NCBI GenBank assembly: GCA_947259375.1
Contig: CAMYLZ010000022.1
Location: forward strand, 1 to 64,000
Origin: an uncultured Parvularculaceae bacterium
GTDB lineage: Bacteria > Pseudomonadota > Alphaproteobacteria > Caulobacterales > Parvularculaceae
Reading direction: 5' to 3'
Length of the DNA stretch: 64,000 bases
Shown here: positions 27,240 through 36,607 of the stretch, piece after piece
Position numbering within the stretch: the stretch's first letter is position 1
How the letters are laid out: the number at the start of each line of letters is the position of its first letter
Notes under the pieces: model-generated
What the model was told of the DNA's origin: nothing
The model's database searches: none
The model's input: the letters and a program-made list of their open reading frames with translations, nothing else
Program-made: the position numbers and the translations under genes

Positions 27240-27624
27240 AGCAAATCGTTCCGCCCGAATGGCGCGAAAGGGCTGGTTCCCCTTTCCGCGTCCGGACTGA
27301 ACACACTATAAGGCGGCCGGAAGGGTGGTGGATAACTATCCACCAAAAGCGGGATTCATGGCCGTTTTCATCAGATAAGTTGTATTTTTGAAGCGCGTGT
27401 TCGACCTATGCGTGTGGGTGTTTTTGGAAAGAGTTGATTTCTCTCCACGCTCACCGAAACGCCGCAATTAGGCCCTGGCGCCCACCGCCAGCTTTATCCG
27501 TATGCGTTGCATCTATATGTATTGGCGAGAGCTGGACCGCATGATCAAGCCGTGGAGACTCGCGCGTGGAGAGGGTTAAAAATCAGGCCGCGGCTTTTCC
27601 TGTTATCACCCCGAACCCGCGCGC
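27240..27624. other. 385-bp intergenic stretch without a supported gene
   Basis: I see no coding pattern on either strand. The stretch contains the dyad at 27327-27344 and an AT-richer region around 27360-27440. It separates two convergent genes, so it may hold transcription stop signals. Confidence 0.6.
27327..27344. repeat. Near-perfect 18-bp dyad
   Basis: GGTGGATAACTATCCACC: eight bases on each side pair, leaving only AC in the centre. Each arm differs by one base from a DnaA-box-like TGTGGATA. It may be a protein-binding palindrome; with a two-base loop it is a poor hairpin terminator. Confidence 0.4.
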
Positions 27625-29061
27625 CTACTCGTTCGCTTCCTCAAGTTCTTTGCGCAGTTTTTCGATTTCCTCTTCGCTGAGGCCTTCGGGGTAGTCGCGC
27701 AGCGACCATGACGGCTCGAACGGCGCCGGGCCGATATTCGGCCGGTCGCCTTCAACGCCGCGCAGCAGATTGTCGTCGCCGCTATCCGGCAGATTATTGA
27801 CGCTGTCCTGGCTGCGGCGGAAGTCACGCAGATCGTCGACACGCTCAAACTCGCGCTGGCGGGCAATGGTGTTCGCCACCGGCCCGCGGGTCGGTCCGGC
27901 GACGCCGCGCTGACGGTCGTTTTTCAACAACTCCGTCGCGCGCGACCAGTCCTCGCCGCTCGATCCCGGCGTCCAGCCCGAACGGATTTCACGCCGCCCG
28001 GCGCATTCCTGGGCCTTGTCGTCATCATCGAATTGTTCAGGGCAGAAGATCGCCACAACGCCCGAATCGCCCGGCGCCGTGCTCGCCTCACCCTGCGGCA
28101 ACTGCACTTGCGGCAACACGAAACGACGGCGACTGAAATCGGGCTCAACGTCGAAAGCGTCATCGCCGGCCAATTCCTCGGCCGGCCGATCGGGAAACAA
28201 CCCGGCAAAGGGGTCCTCCTCGAGCGGGTCTTCCTCGCTTTCATCCTGGCCTTCGTCTTCGCCCTCGCCTTCTTCTTCGCCGATAATCTCGTCGAGGCCC
28301 GCCTCCGCGCGCGGCTGCGGCTCCACATCGACCAGCGGTTCCGGGTCTTCCTCGGCTGGCGACTGCTCATCTTCCGCCGGTTCCGGTTCCTGGAGAGCGA
28401 GGTCGTCCTCCGCGACCGGCGCCGGGTCGGGGATCAGCGGCTCGGGCGCATCGGCAGGCGGCGCGAATTGCGGCTCATCCTCGAGATTGAGCTGGAGTTC
28501 CGGTTCAGGCTCGGGCTCCGGTTCCTCAACCGGTTCTTCCGGCTTTGGCTCGGGCTCTTCCGCCGCTGGTTCTTCGTCGGGCGTCGGGTCCGGCTCCGGT
28601 TCGGGCTCGGGTTCCGGTTCTTCGACGATTTCGGGCTCTGGTTCTGGTTCCGGTTCTGGTTCCGGCTCCGGTTCTTCTTCAACCAGCTCCTCTTCCGGCA
28701 AGGGGTCGAGCGCCGGGTCGCGCAACGGCAAATCGAGCGGCAAGGTTTCCACCAGCGTAACCTGGATCGTGTCGCTTGGCGCATTGGGGATCCAGATGCG
28801 CACCCGCGCAAAGGTCGACATCAGCGTCAGGACCACAAGATTGATGGAAAGCGCCAGGGTCAGCGCGGCGCGGCCGCGCCTCGCATCGTCCTCGGCGAGA
28901 TAATCGAGAAAACGGGCGCAGCGCCGCGCATAGAGGTCATAGAGCCGCCGCCAGGCGCGCAAAGCGCGTAACAACGGCCCCGCTTTCCGTTTCGGCGTGC
29001 CGTCCTTTCCGTTTTCCGGCCCTGCCGGCGTTTCGCGTTTGCTCGTCATGCGGCCTGACAT
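27625..29061 (-). CDS. Membrane-anchored Glu/Pro-rich protein, TonB-like layout
   Basis: A 478-aa protein with a basic cytoplasmic N-terminus, one membrane helix near residues 65-85 ([18 protein letters not shown]), then over 170 residues dominated by Glu-Pro repeats such as [16 protein letters not shown]-terminal part of about 170 residues contains two cysteines (AIFCPEQ, AQECAGR). Such a rigid rod spanning the periplasm recalls TonB or TolA, but I see no TonB C-terminal domain and no exbBD nearby. Starts at 29061 or 29049 are both possible. It is divergent from purD. Function unknown. Confidence 0.8.
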   Translation of the reverse strand: MSGRMTSKRETPAGPENGKDGTPKRKAGPLLRALRAWRRLYDLYARRCARFLDYLAEDDARRGRAALTLALSINLVVLTLMSTFARVRIWIPNAPSDTIQVTLVETLPLDLPLRDPALDPLPEEELVEEEPEPEPEPEPEPEPEIVEEPEPEPEPEPDPTPDEEPAAEEPEPKPEEPVEEPEPEPEPELQLNLEDEPQFAPPADAPEPLIPDPAPVAEDDLALQEPEPAEDEQSPAEEDPEPLVDVEPQPRAEAGLDEIIGEEEGEGEDEGQDESEEDPLEEDPFAGLFPDRPAEELAGDDAFDVEPDFSRRRFVLPQVQLPQGEASTAPGDSGVVAIFCPEQFDDDDKAQECAGRREIRSGWTPGSSGEDWSRATELLKNDRQRGVAGPTRGPVANTIARQREFERVDDLRDFRRSQDSVNNLPDSGDDNLLRGVEGDRPNIGPAPFEPSWSLRDYPEGLSEEEIEKLRKELEEANE

Positions 29062-29117
29062 TGATCGGCGCGCGTGAGACGCTTAAACGCGAGACAGTTG
29101 AAAAGGAGATCGCCCAA

Positions 29118-30392
29118 GTGAAAGTCCTGTTGGTTGGCGGCGGCGGCAGGGAGGATGCGCTCGGTTGGAAAATCGCGCAAAGCCCCGAATTGTCAAAGCT
29201 CTATCTGGCGCCTGGCGGCCCCGGTCTCAATCACATTGGCGACAAATTGTCGATTTCAGCGACGGATGTCGAGGCGCTGGCCGATTTCGCCGCTGAAAAG
29301 CGGCTTGATCTGGTTGTCGTCGGGCCTGAAGCGCCGCTCGCCGCCGGACTTGGCGATGCGCTGCGCAAACGCGGCATTGCGTGTTTCGGACCGAATCGCG
29401 AGGCCGCGCAGCTCGAAACCTCGAAATGCTTCATGAAAGAAATCTGCGCCGCTGTCGGCGCGCCCACCGCCGCTTACGGCCGGTTCACGGATGCGGCGCC
29501 GGCCAAAGCCTTCCTGCGCGAGCAAGCCGCGCCTTACGTCATCAAGGCCGACGGACTTGCCGCCGGCAAGGGCGTCGTCATCGCCGAGACGCTCGAAGAT
29601 GCGGACGCCGCTGTTGATGAGATGCTGGCCGGCCGCTTTGGCGAAGCGGGCGCGGCCATCGTCATCGAGGAGTTCATGACCGGCGAGGAAGCAAGCTTTT
29701 TCGCCATCACCGACGGCGACGCCATCGTTCCGCTGATCGCCGCGCAGGACCACAAGCGCGCATTTGACGGCGACAAGGGACCGAACACCGGCGGCATGGG
29801 CGCTTATTCGCCGGCGCCGGTGTTTACGCAAACTGTTCGCGAACGGGCCATGCAGGAAATCATCACGCCCGTCGTCGCAGAGATGCGCCGGCGCGGCACG
29901 CCCTATATCGGCGTTCTTTATGCCGGGCTAATGATCGAAAATGAGCGCCCGCGCCTCGTTGAGTTCAACGCCCGCTTTGGCGACCCTGAATGCCAGCTTT
30001 TAATGCGCCGTATGCAAAGCGATTTATTGCCGATTCTCCACAAGTCGGCGAGCGCCTCGCTCGCCGGCTACGACATCGAATGGCGCGACGAGGCCGCCGC
30101 CCTCGTCGTCATGGCGGCCAAAGGCTATCCGGGCGACTATGAAAAAGGCTCCGAGATCAACGGCATTGATGACGCGAATGAAAAACCGGGCGTCATCGTC
30201 TTCCACGCCGGCACGAAGATGCAGGACGGAAAACTTCTCGCCAATGGCGGGCGCGTATTGAACGTCACCGCCACCGGCAAGGACATCCGCGAGGCCGTCG
30301 CGCGCGCCTATCAAGGCGTTGACGCTATCGATTGGCCCGAAGGCTTTTACCGCAAGGATATTGGCTGGCGCGCGCTTGGCGGGGCGGCGTGA
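29118..30392 (+). CDS. purD: Phosphoribosylamine-glycine ligase PurD
   Basis: PurD makes GAR from phosphoribosylamine, glycine and ATP in purine synthesis. The 424-aa ATP-grasp enzyme opens KVLLVGGGGREDALGWK and has VVVGPEAPLAAG, PYVIKADGLAAGKGVVIA, DHKRAFDGDKGPNTGGMGAY and LVEFNARFGDPECQ. GTG 29118 lies nine bases after GGAG in AAAAGGAGA. The hydrolase downstream overlaps it by four bases (GTGA, 30389-30392). Confidence 0.97.
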   Translation: MKVLLVGGGGREDALGWKIAQSPELSKLYLAPGGPGLNHIGDKLSISATDVEALADFAAEKRLDLVVVGPEAPLAAGLGDALRKRGIACFGPNREAAQLETSKCFMKEICAAVGAPTAAYGRFTDAAPAKAFLREQAAPYVIKADGLAAGKGVVIAETLEDADAAVDEMLAGRFGEAGAAIVIEEFMTGEEASFFAITDGDAIVPLIAAQDHKRAFDGDKGPNTGGMGAYSPAPVFTQTVRERAMQEIITPVVAEMRRRGTPYIGVLYAGLMIENERPRLVEFNARFGDPECQLLMRRMQSDLLPILHKSASASLAGYDIEWRDEAAALVVMAAKGYPGDYEKGSEINGIDDANEKPGVIVFHAGTKMQDGKLLANGGRVLNVTATGKDIREAVARAYQGVDAIDWPEGFYRKDIGWRALGGAA

Positions 30393-31276
30393 AGCCGCTT
30401 CACGCCTGGCGCGCGGCGGCGAAGGCCCTTGAGGTCGGCGACGCGACGCTCGCCTGGTGGTCGAGCGCGGCGCCGCGCGACGAAAAGCCATGGCTGTTGC
30501 TGATCCATGGCTTTCCCACCTCTTCCTGGGACTGGTCCGGCCTTTGGGACGAGCTTGAAGCGCATTTCAATCTCGCCGCGCTCGACATGCTCGGCTTCGG
30601 GCTTTCCGACAAACCGGCGGACATTCGCTATTCGATTTTCCATCAGGCGGATCTGCAAGAAGCGCTGCTGGAATATCTCGGCGTATCGGAAGCGCATTTA
30701 TTCGTACACGATTATGGCAACACGGTCGCACAGGAATTGCTGGCCCGGGCGAATGAAGGCGCATTGAGCTTCGCCATCAAATCCGTCGTATTTTTAAATG
30801 GCGGGCTGTTTCCCGAACAGCACCGCCCGCGCCCGATTCAGAAACTCGGTTTGACCCCGCTCGGCCCGCTTCTCGGCGCGATGATGAGCCGCGACAAGCT
30901 GCGCCGGGCGTTTGATCAAATCTTCGGACCCGAAACGAAAGCCTCTGACGAGGAAATCGACGCCCATTGGGCGCTATTCGAGACCGGCGGGGGCCGGCGC
31001 GTCTTTCACAAGCTGCTCGCGTATATTCCTGAACGCCGCGCCCATCGCGAGCGCTGGGTCGGCGCGCTCAAACATACGCACGCGCCCTTGCGATTGATCG
31101 ATGGCGGCGCGGACCCTGTTTCGGGCAAGCATCTATACGACTATTTCCTTCAGCAAATCCCGAATGCAGACGCCGTTCTGTTTGGCGACATTGGCCATTA
31201 TCCGCATACGGAAGCGCCCGAGCGCGTGCTCGCCGCATTTCTTGATTTTCACCGTAAGCTGGGAACCGTCAGTTAA
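30389..31276 (+). CDS. MEST-like alpha/beta hydrolase
   Basis: A 295-aa alpha/beta hydrolase. The oxyanion motif is LLIHGFPTSSWDW, the nucleophile aspartate is in FVHDYGNTVAQELL, and the catalytic histidine is probably in GDIGHYPHTEAPE. The use of Asp as nucleophile is that of haloalkane dehalogenases and epoxide hydrolases. The stretches LGFGLSDKP, IKSVVFLNGGLFPEQHRP and RRAHRERWVGALKHT resemble the vertebrate mesoderm-specific transcript (MEST) protein closely, from memory. Substrate is unknown. It overlaps purD by four bases, so the two share a transcript. Confidence 0.88.
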   Translation: MKPLHAWRAAAKALEVGDATLAWWSSAAPRDEKPWLLLIHGFPTSSWDWSGLWDELEAHFNLAALDMLGFGLSDKPADIRYSIFHQADLQEALLEYLGVSEAHLFVHDYGNTVAQELLARANEGALSFAIKSVVFLNGGLFPEQHRPRPIQKLGLTPLGPLLGAMMSRDKLRRAFDQIFGPETKASDEEIDAHWALFETGGGRRVFHKLLAYIPERRAHRERWVGALKHTHAPLRLIDGGADPVSGKHLYDYFLQQIPNADAVLFGDIGHYPHTEAPERVLAAFLDFHRKLGTVS

Positions 31277-31374
31277 AACGCGCTGCGATTGATGCTTATC
31301 GCCAGCGCAGGATTTGGTATCATAACTGTGCAAATAGGCGCCGAGCAATTTCGCGGCGCGTAAAGGGAGCGGAC

Positions 31375-32442
31375 ATGACCAACGAGGCGGCAAAAGATTT
31401 CACCGGCGTCAGCGACACGCCGGCACACCTGAAATTCGACGAGGCCGCACTCGCCGCCTATATGCGCGCCCATGTGCCGGATTTCGCGGGGCCATTGAGC
31501 GTTCACAAGTTCAAGGGCGGACAGTCCAACCCCACCTATCTCATCACCACGCCGGCGAAGAAATATGTGCTGCGCCGCAAGCCGCCAGGCAAATTGTTGC
31601 CGTCCGCCCATGCGGTCGAGCGCGAATACAAGGTGATGACGGCGCTGGGGGCGCAAGGCTTTCCCGTGCCGAAGACTTATGCGTTATGCGAGGATGCGAA
31701 TGTCATCGGCACCGCGTTTTTCATCATGGACTATGTGGAAGGGCGCATTTTCTGGGATGCGCGCCTGCCGGAAGTTGAGAAACAAGCCCGCGCACCACTT
31801 TTTCACGCGCTGATCGACACGCTCGCCGATTTGCACATGATCGATTACGAAGCCGCCGGCCTTGGCGATTACGGCAAGCCGGGCAATTATTTCGAACGCC
31901 AGATCGCGCGCTGGTCGAAGCAATATGAGGCGGCGGAAACGGAGGCCATCGACGAGATGAATAATCTCATCACATGGCTGCCAGGCGCCATCCCGGCCGA
32001 AGACGCGACCTCGGTCGTGCATGGCGATTTTCGTTTCGACAACGCCATCATGCACCCGGCGGAGCCCAAAACCCTCGCCATTCTCGATTGGGAATTGTCG
32101 ACCCTCGGCCACCCACTCGCCGATTTCACCTACTTTTTAATGGTCTGGCACATGCCGCGTTCCGTACGCGGAGGGCTGATGGGCGTCGATCTGGCTGCGG
32201 AAGGCATTCCGACGCTGGAAGCCGCCGCCGAGCGCTATTCGGCGCGCACGGGACGCGACGCCGTCGGGCATATCGATTTCTGTCTCGCCTATAATATGTT
32301 CCGCCTCGCCTCAATCATCCAGGGCGTTTACGCCCGCGCCCTGCAAGGCAACGCCTCTTCGCCGAAAGCGATGGAAATGGGGGCGCAGGTAAGGCCGCTC
32401 GCCGCCATGGCGTGGGGTTTCGCGCAAAAAGCCGGGGCGTGA
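31375..32442 (+). CDS. APH-fold phosphotransferase, ACAD10/11-like kinase family
   Basis: A 355-aa aminoglycoside-phosphotransferase-fold protein. The catalytic loop is VVHGDFRFDNAIMHP and the metal motif LAILDWELSTLGHPLADF. The N-lobe has FKGGQSNPTYLI and KYVLRRKPPG. Bacterial proteins of this type resemble the kinase domain of ACAD10/ACAD11, which acts on 4-hydroxyacyl-CoAs, so a lipid substrate is more likely than an antibiotic. AAGGGAG precedes the ATG. The flippase gene converges 12 bp away. Confidence 0.87.
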   Translation: MTNEAAKDFTGVSDTPAHLKFDEAALAAYMRAHVPDFAGPLSVHKFKGGQSNPTYLITTPAKKYVLRRKPPGKLLPSAHAVEREYKVMTALGAQGFPVPKTYALCEDANVIGTAFFIMDYVEGRIFWDARLPEVEKQARAPLFHALIDTLADLHMIDYEAAGLGDYGKPGNYFERQIARWSKQYEAAETEAIDEMNNLITWLPGAIPAEDATSVVHGDFRFDNAIMHPAEPKTLAILDWELSTLGHPLADFTYFLMVWHMPRSVRGGLMGVDLAAEGIPTLEAAAERYSARTGRDAVGHIDFCLAYNMFRLASIIQGVYARALQGNASSPKAMEMGAQVRPLAAMAWGFAQKAGA

Positions 32443-32454
32443 GAGCGAGTGCTC

Positions 32455-33762
32455 CTACGCCCGCAGCAACGCAAATAACAACACCCCGATCAAAACCGCC
32501 CACCCGGCCATGATGGCGATGGGCGCCGCGGCGACGCCCATGACGCTCAGCGTCGCGCCCAAAAACGCCAGATGCGCGAGCGCGCCGCTCGCCTGGCCGG
32601 TCAGCGCCCAGCCGGCGCGGCCGCGCGCCAGAACAGCAGATTCAACCCCCAGCGCCGCAATGCGGAAAAGCTGCGCGCCCGCCATCATCGCGATCAGCGG
32701 CGCAGCGGGCAGGAACGCCTCGCCGCCCACCACTTCAGCGAGCACGCGCCGAAGCAGGAAATAGGCAAGCACGACCGGCGCCGCGATCGCCAGCGCCACG
32801 CCGACAGAGCGGAAGGCAACCCGCGCCATCGCCCCGCGCCCCTGTTCGGCTTCGATCTTCGACAGTTCCGGATAGGTCGCCTGGTTGAACATATTGGCCG
32901 GCTGTGCGAGCGCATTGGCGAGATTATGGGCAAGCTTCAAAAACCCCGCCGAAGCGCCGCCCAGCACTGCGCCAACAATCAGCACAGGGATGTTGTTGTG
33001 CATCAGATCGATGGAGCTCGACAAATTCGTCTTGATCATGAACGGCAGCCACGCCTTGTCGGCGGGCCGCTCCGCTGCGCCAAATATGCGCGGAACCTCA
33101 CCCCGCCTTATGAGCTCGCGCCAGCCGAGCCACCACAGGCTTCCCCCATAGGCAAAGACGCTGGCGATCCAGACAATGAGATAGGCGCCAAGCCCGGCGT
33201 CGGTCGCCCACAAGATGATTGCGCCGACAAAGCGGACCAGCGGCATCAGCGTCAATTGCCAGCCCAGCACGCCAAACCGGTCAAAAAGACGCAAAACGCC
33301 CGTCGGCGTCGCCGCGATCAGGAACGGCGTTGCGAAACAATAGGCGGTGATGAGGCCGCGCACTTCATCTGGCCAGCCAAAAGCGCGCGCCGCAACCGGC
33401 GCGAGGATGAGGGCCACGATCACGGAGACAACGCCGCTGATAAGGTCCAGCCGGATCGTGTAGCGCAGAAGGTCTTTAAGTCGCGCCTTGTCGCCATCGC
33501 GGACCAGCGGCGCGCCGAAGCGGATCACGGCTTGCCAGGACTGGAAGCGCGCGAGGCCGGCGATCACTTCGGCAAATGTATGGGCCAGCACCAGGGCGCC
33601 CAGCCCTTCAGGGCCAAGCCCCCGGGCGGCGATCGCGAGATAGGCGAGGCTTAAAACCCCGGCCGCAGCCTTGCCCGAAAGCAGCGTGCGCGCGTTCTTC
33701 AGGATCCGTCCAACTGGTCCCGCCGACCTTGTTTGTGCTGTCGCCGCCTCTGCGTCCGTCAT
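32455..33762 (-). CDS. Polysaccharide (Wzx/MATE-like) flippase
   Basis: A multi-spanning inner-membrane protein of about 435 aa with some 12 hydrophobic segments. The first segment, LLSGKAAAGVLSLAYLAIAARGLGPEGLG (split here as LLSGKAAAGVLSLAYLAI then AARGLGPEGLG), is the opening typical of O-antigen and polysaccharide flippases. It would move a lipid-linked or polyol unit across the membrane. ATG 33762 or GTG 33771 may be used; AGGGGGGCG is upstream of both. It is divergent from a HAD, nucleotidyltransferase and glycerophosphotransferase set, which suggests a shared surface glycan. Confidence 0.88.
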   Translation of the reverse strand: MTDAEAATAQTRSAGPVGRILKNARTLLSGKAAAGVLSLAYLAIAARGLGPEGLGALVLAHTFAEVIAGLARFQSWQAVIRFGAPLVRDGDKARLKDLLRYTIRLDLISGVVSVIVALILAPVAARAFGWPDEVRGLITAYCFATPFLIAATPTGVLRLFDRFGVLGWQLTLMPLVRFVGAIILWATDAGLGAYLIVWIASVFAYGGSLWWLGWRELIRRGEVPRIFGAAERPADKAWLPFMIKTNLSSSIDLMHNNIPVLIVGAVLGGASAGFLKLAHNLANALAQPANMFNQATYPELSKIEAEQGRGAMARVAFRSVGVALAIAAPVVLAYFLLRRVLAEVVGGEAFLPAAPLIAMMAGAQLFRIAALGVESAVLARGRAGWALTGQASGALAHLAFLGATLSVMGVAAAPIAIMAGWAVLIGVLLFALLRA

Positions 33763-33879
33763 TATCGCCACCGCCCCCCTGCAAAGATCCGCGCCGCCCG
33801 CGCCGGGGCCTTGATGCCAGCGGGTAGCGCAGGCAATGGCTTGCCTGCTTGCGTCGAAAGATCAACCTCTTTTAGAACA

Positions 33880-34638
33880 ATGGCTGATTCCATACGCTTA
33901 ACGACTGTCGCGAGGAGCCGGGATTTGCCGCGCCAAACCACCCATAACGGCTCCACCGGGGCCGCCATCTTCGACCTGGACCGCACGATCACGCGGATTG
34001 GCACATTCACGCCCTTCCTGTTGTCGACTCGGGCGAACGCGCCGGCCCGGGCAAGCTTGTTTGTGCGTTTCCTGCCGCTCATGGCACGCTATAAATGGGG
34101 ACGGCTCGACCGCAAAACACTGAAAAACCGGATGATGGCGATGGCGCTCGCCGGGCTCGACCGCGCCCATGTGGCCGAACTTGCAGAACGATTTGTCACG
34201 CGCATCATGAGGAGCGCCATTCACGCTGATGCGCTTTCGGCCATTACGAGCCATCGCGCCGCCGGCGATACGCTTATTCTGGCGACCGCGAGCGTCGATT
34301 TTTATGCGCGCCTCTTCGCAGAACGCTTGCGGTTCGATCATTGCATCGCCACGCCGACCAGCTTCGACGCCGACACTTTGGCGCCGCCGCAAATCACCGG
34401 CGAGAATTGTTATGGCGAAGCAAAGCGCGCCATGGTCGCCGCGCAGCTAAGCGCGCTCTGGGGCGAAGACCGCGCCAATCTCAATGTTTCGTTTTATACC
34501 GATCACATTTCCGACCTGCCGCTTCTTGAAAGCGTCCACGCACCGCATGTGGTCAACCCCAAGGCCGAATTGCGCCAACAAGCGCAAAAAGCCAATTGGC
34601 CGATCTATTCCTGGACAGCGCTGGAGAGTGCGGCGTGA
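33880..34638 (+). CDS. HAD-IB family phosphatase
   Basis: A 252-aa HAD hydrolase with motif I FDLDRTITRIGTF, motif II region ILATASVDFYARLFAERL, the lysine in CYGEAKRAMV, and motif IV as YTDHISDLPLLESV. It resembles SerB-like HAD-IB enzymes often encoded with sugar or polyol nucleotidyltransferases. ATG 33880 is chosen because residues upstream are low in conserved pattern; the frame is open further. It overlaps the next gene by four bases (GTGA). Substrate unknown, perhaps a phosphorylated polyol. Confidence 0.85.
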   Translation: MADSIRLTTVARSRDLPRQTTHNGSTGAAIFDLDRTITRIGTFTPFLLSTRANAPARASLFVRFLPLMARYKWGRLDRKTLKNRMMAMALAGLDRAHVAELAERFVTRIMRSAIHADALSAITSHRAAGDTLILATASVDFYARLFAERLRFDHCIATPTSFDADTLAPPQITGENCYGEAKRAMVAAQLSALWGEDRANLNVSFYTDHISDLPLLESVHAPHVVNPKAELRQQAQKANWPIYSWTALESAA

Positions 34639-35441
34639 CAAACGAAACGCCGAGTGAAAACGGATATACGGCGATTGTCATGGCCGGCAAACGGCCTGGC
34701 GTCGACCCCGCTGCGGCGGCGCGCGGCCAAACCTACAAGGCGCTGATCGATATTAACGACCAGCCCATGATTGCACGCGTCCTCGGCGCTCTTTCAAACG
34801 CACCATCCATATCTCGAATCATTCTTGTTACGGAAGATGCGCTGGGCGCTCTTGACGATATTCCGGGCGTTGCGGACGCACAGCAACGCCTTCCGGTTCA
34901 GCGCATCCGGTCCGCGCCGACTATCAGCGCCAGCGTGCTGGCCGCCATAGCGTCACGCCCGGAAGGCTCGCGGTTCCTGATCGCGACCGCGGACCATCCT
35001 CTGCTGACGCCGGAAATTATTGACGCCTTCACCTCGCAAACGCGCAACAAGGCCGGCGTCAGCGTCGCCCTTGTCGAACGGGAAACCATTGAGGCTGCTT
35101 ACCCGCAAGTGCAGCGAACCTATCTGCGCTTTCGTAAAGCGGCGTTGTCTGGAGCCAATCTCTTCGCCGTCAACGACAGGTCCGGCCTGAACGCCATTCG
35201 GTTCTGGGAGAATATCGAAGCGAACCGAAAACGACCGTGGAAACTCGCCGCCGCTTTCGGACCGCTCAACCTGGCCGGGTTCATGTTTAAACTGTTTTCC
35301 GTCGATACGGCGTTCAAGCGCGCCGGCCGACTTCTTGACTGCCCGGTCCATGCCATCCGGCTGCCTTTCGCCAATGCAGCGATCGACGTGGACAAACCCT
35401 CCGATATTGAACTCGTCGAAAAAATTCTTGCTGCGCGTTAA
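34635..35441 (+). CDS. MobA-like nucleotidyltransferase
   Basis: A 268-aa GT-A-fold NTP transferase. It shows YTAIVMAGKRPG in place of the usual L-A-A-G-x-G-x-R loop, the metal-binding aspartate region LIATADHPLLTPEIID, and the C-terminal AAIDVDKPSDIELVE. It would activate a sugar or polyol phosphate as an NDP derivative. The start is GTG 34635, overlapping the HAD stop. The stop overlaps the convergent glycerophosphotransferase stop. Its pairing with a HAD phosphatase and a CDP-glycerol-type transferase makes CDP-polyol synthesis an attractive inference. Confidence 0.85.
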   Translation: MTNETPSENGYTAIVMAGKRPGVDPAAAARGQTYKALIDINDQPMIARVLGALSNAPSISRIILVTEDALGALDDIPGVADAQQRLPVQRIRSAPTISASVLAAIASRPEGSRFLIATADHPLLTPEIIDAFTSQTRNKAGVSVALVERETIEAAYPQVQRTYLRFRKAALSGANLFAVNDRSGLNAIRFWENIEANRKRPWKLAAAFGPLNLAGFMFKLFSVDTAFKRAGRLLDCPVHAIRLPFANAAIDVDKPSDIELVEKILAAR

Positions 35442-36607
35442 TCGCTTTGGCTATTCAGGAATTCCACGATCGCGCGGGCGGCGCGCGTCGCGGATGGCGT
35501 CTGTTGCAGATCAAAGGTATAGGCGAAGGCCTCGCGCTGCCGGGCGGCGTAGGTCTGCTCATGCATCGCCGCTGCGCGATCCAGCGCCGGACCAAGCGCC
35601 GCCGAGTCGTCAATTACCTCCCCAAGCCGCCAATGTTCGTAATCGCGACTATGCTCCCAGTCGGCATTATGCGCATTCACGAACACGCAAGGGCGCGGGC
35701 GATAGATAAACTCGTAAATCTGGCTTGATACGTCGCCAAGATAAATATCCGCCCCCATCGTATAAGTCATGTCCGCGCTCGCAGGACTGCCGATATCGAT
35801 CAGCATGTGCGGACAATCGTGGAAACGTCGCGGCAAGCGCTTGCGGATCATCACGCTGCGCTCCTCAAGGGAGATATGCAAGAGCCGCTCAAACAGCATG
35901 ATATGCGGCGCAAAGACGAGGTTGAACGCCTCCGAGCGATAGAAAAAGTCGAGCACCGCCGCGCCATGCCGATACCATGACGACAAGCGCGGGTCGAAAT
36001 GCGGGTTATAGAGCACAGTCGGGCGATCATTATCGAATAGCCGCGGCGCATCATCGCGAACAAGGTCGAATTTTGGATAGCCGACAACCTCAAAAGCCCG
36101 CCCGGCCAAATGACCGGCAGCATCCAGGCGATCGCGGAATTTTGCGCCTGGCAAAAGCAGGAAATCGAAAAGCGCATTGTCGGCATTAAAACTCAACGCA
36201 CGATCACCGGCGCCATGGCGCGCATAAACCATCGTCAAATCATTTAGTCTGAATCGATGTTTGATCATCGCACTGGTCTTTTCAGGCGTCACCAGCGCGT
36301 CAAGTCGTGCGAAGCGGCCGAGGTTCGCACGCAATACAGCGACCTTGCGAATGGGCAGGAACTTGCCGATCAACGCATCAAGGAGTTTTTCGGCAATATT
36401 GCAGTCGATCCGCGTCATCCGGCAACGCTGCCCCGGGAATTGGGCGGCTATTCTCCTGAGCTCCGCCATCTGTTCATCGCTCGACACCAATAGTTCGACA
36501 TCGAATTCCGGATAATCCCGCGAAAGCGCGAGGGCGGTCGGCGCACTATGCGCGACCTGGTGAACGGCTTCATGGTTGAATAGAAATCCAATATGACGCG
36601 GTTTCAT
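35438..36607 (-). CDS. CDP-glycerol glycerophosphotransferase-like protein
   Basis: A 389-aa GT-B-like protein. It has HEAVHQVAHSAPTALALS at the N-terminus, VVGYPKFDLVRDD, PTVLYNPHFDPRLSSWYRHG and the C-terminal DIYLGDVSSQIYEFIYRPRPCV, the S-S-x5-E pattern of TagB/TagF-type polyol-phosphate transferases. It would polymerise or attach glycerol-phosphate or a similar unit to a surface glycan. There is no membrane helix, as expected for a peripheral enzyme. It converges on the nucleotidyltransferase. Gram-negative members of this family decorate capsules or O-antigens. Confidence 0.83.
   Translation of the reverse strand: MKPRHIGFLFNHEAVHQVAHSAPTALALSRDYPEFDVELLVSSDEQMAELRRIAAQFPGQRCRMTRIDCNIAEKLLDALIGKFLPIRKVAVLRANLGRFARLDALVTPEKTSAMIKHRFRLNDLTMVYARHGAGDRALSFNADNALFDFLLLPGAKFRDRLDAAGHLAGRAFEVVGYPKFDLVRDDAPRLFDNDRPTVLYNPHFDPRLSSWYRHGAAVLDFFYRSEAFNLVFAPHIMLFERLLHISLEERSVMIRKRLPRRFHDCPHMLIDIGSPASADMTYTMGADIYLGDVSSQIYEFIYRPRPCVFVNAHNADWEHSRDYEHWRLGEVIDDSAALGPALDRAAAMHEQTYAARQREAFAYTFDLQQTPSATRAARAIVEFLNSQSD

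Noticed and set aside
27327-27344. Dyad read as a replication origin with DnaA boxes
   Set aside because: Only two imperfect overlapping boxes, no AT-rich unwinding region and no dnaA, dnaN or parAB nearby.
28016-28971. Long plus-strand frames rich in Ser/Gly or Arg/Phe opposite the Glu/Pro gene
   Set aside because: They are the complement of the Glu-Pro repeat codons and have no ribosome site or domain; the minus strand gives a sensible membrane-anchored protein.
32572-33654. 360-codon plus-strand frame over the flippase
   Set aside because: Arg/Gln/His-rich shadow of a membrane protein; the minus strand shows transmembrane helices and a family opening.
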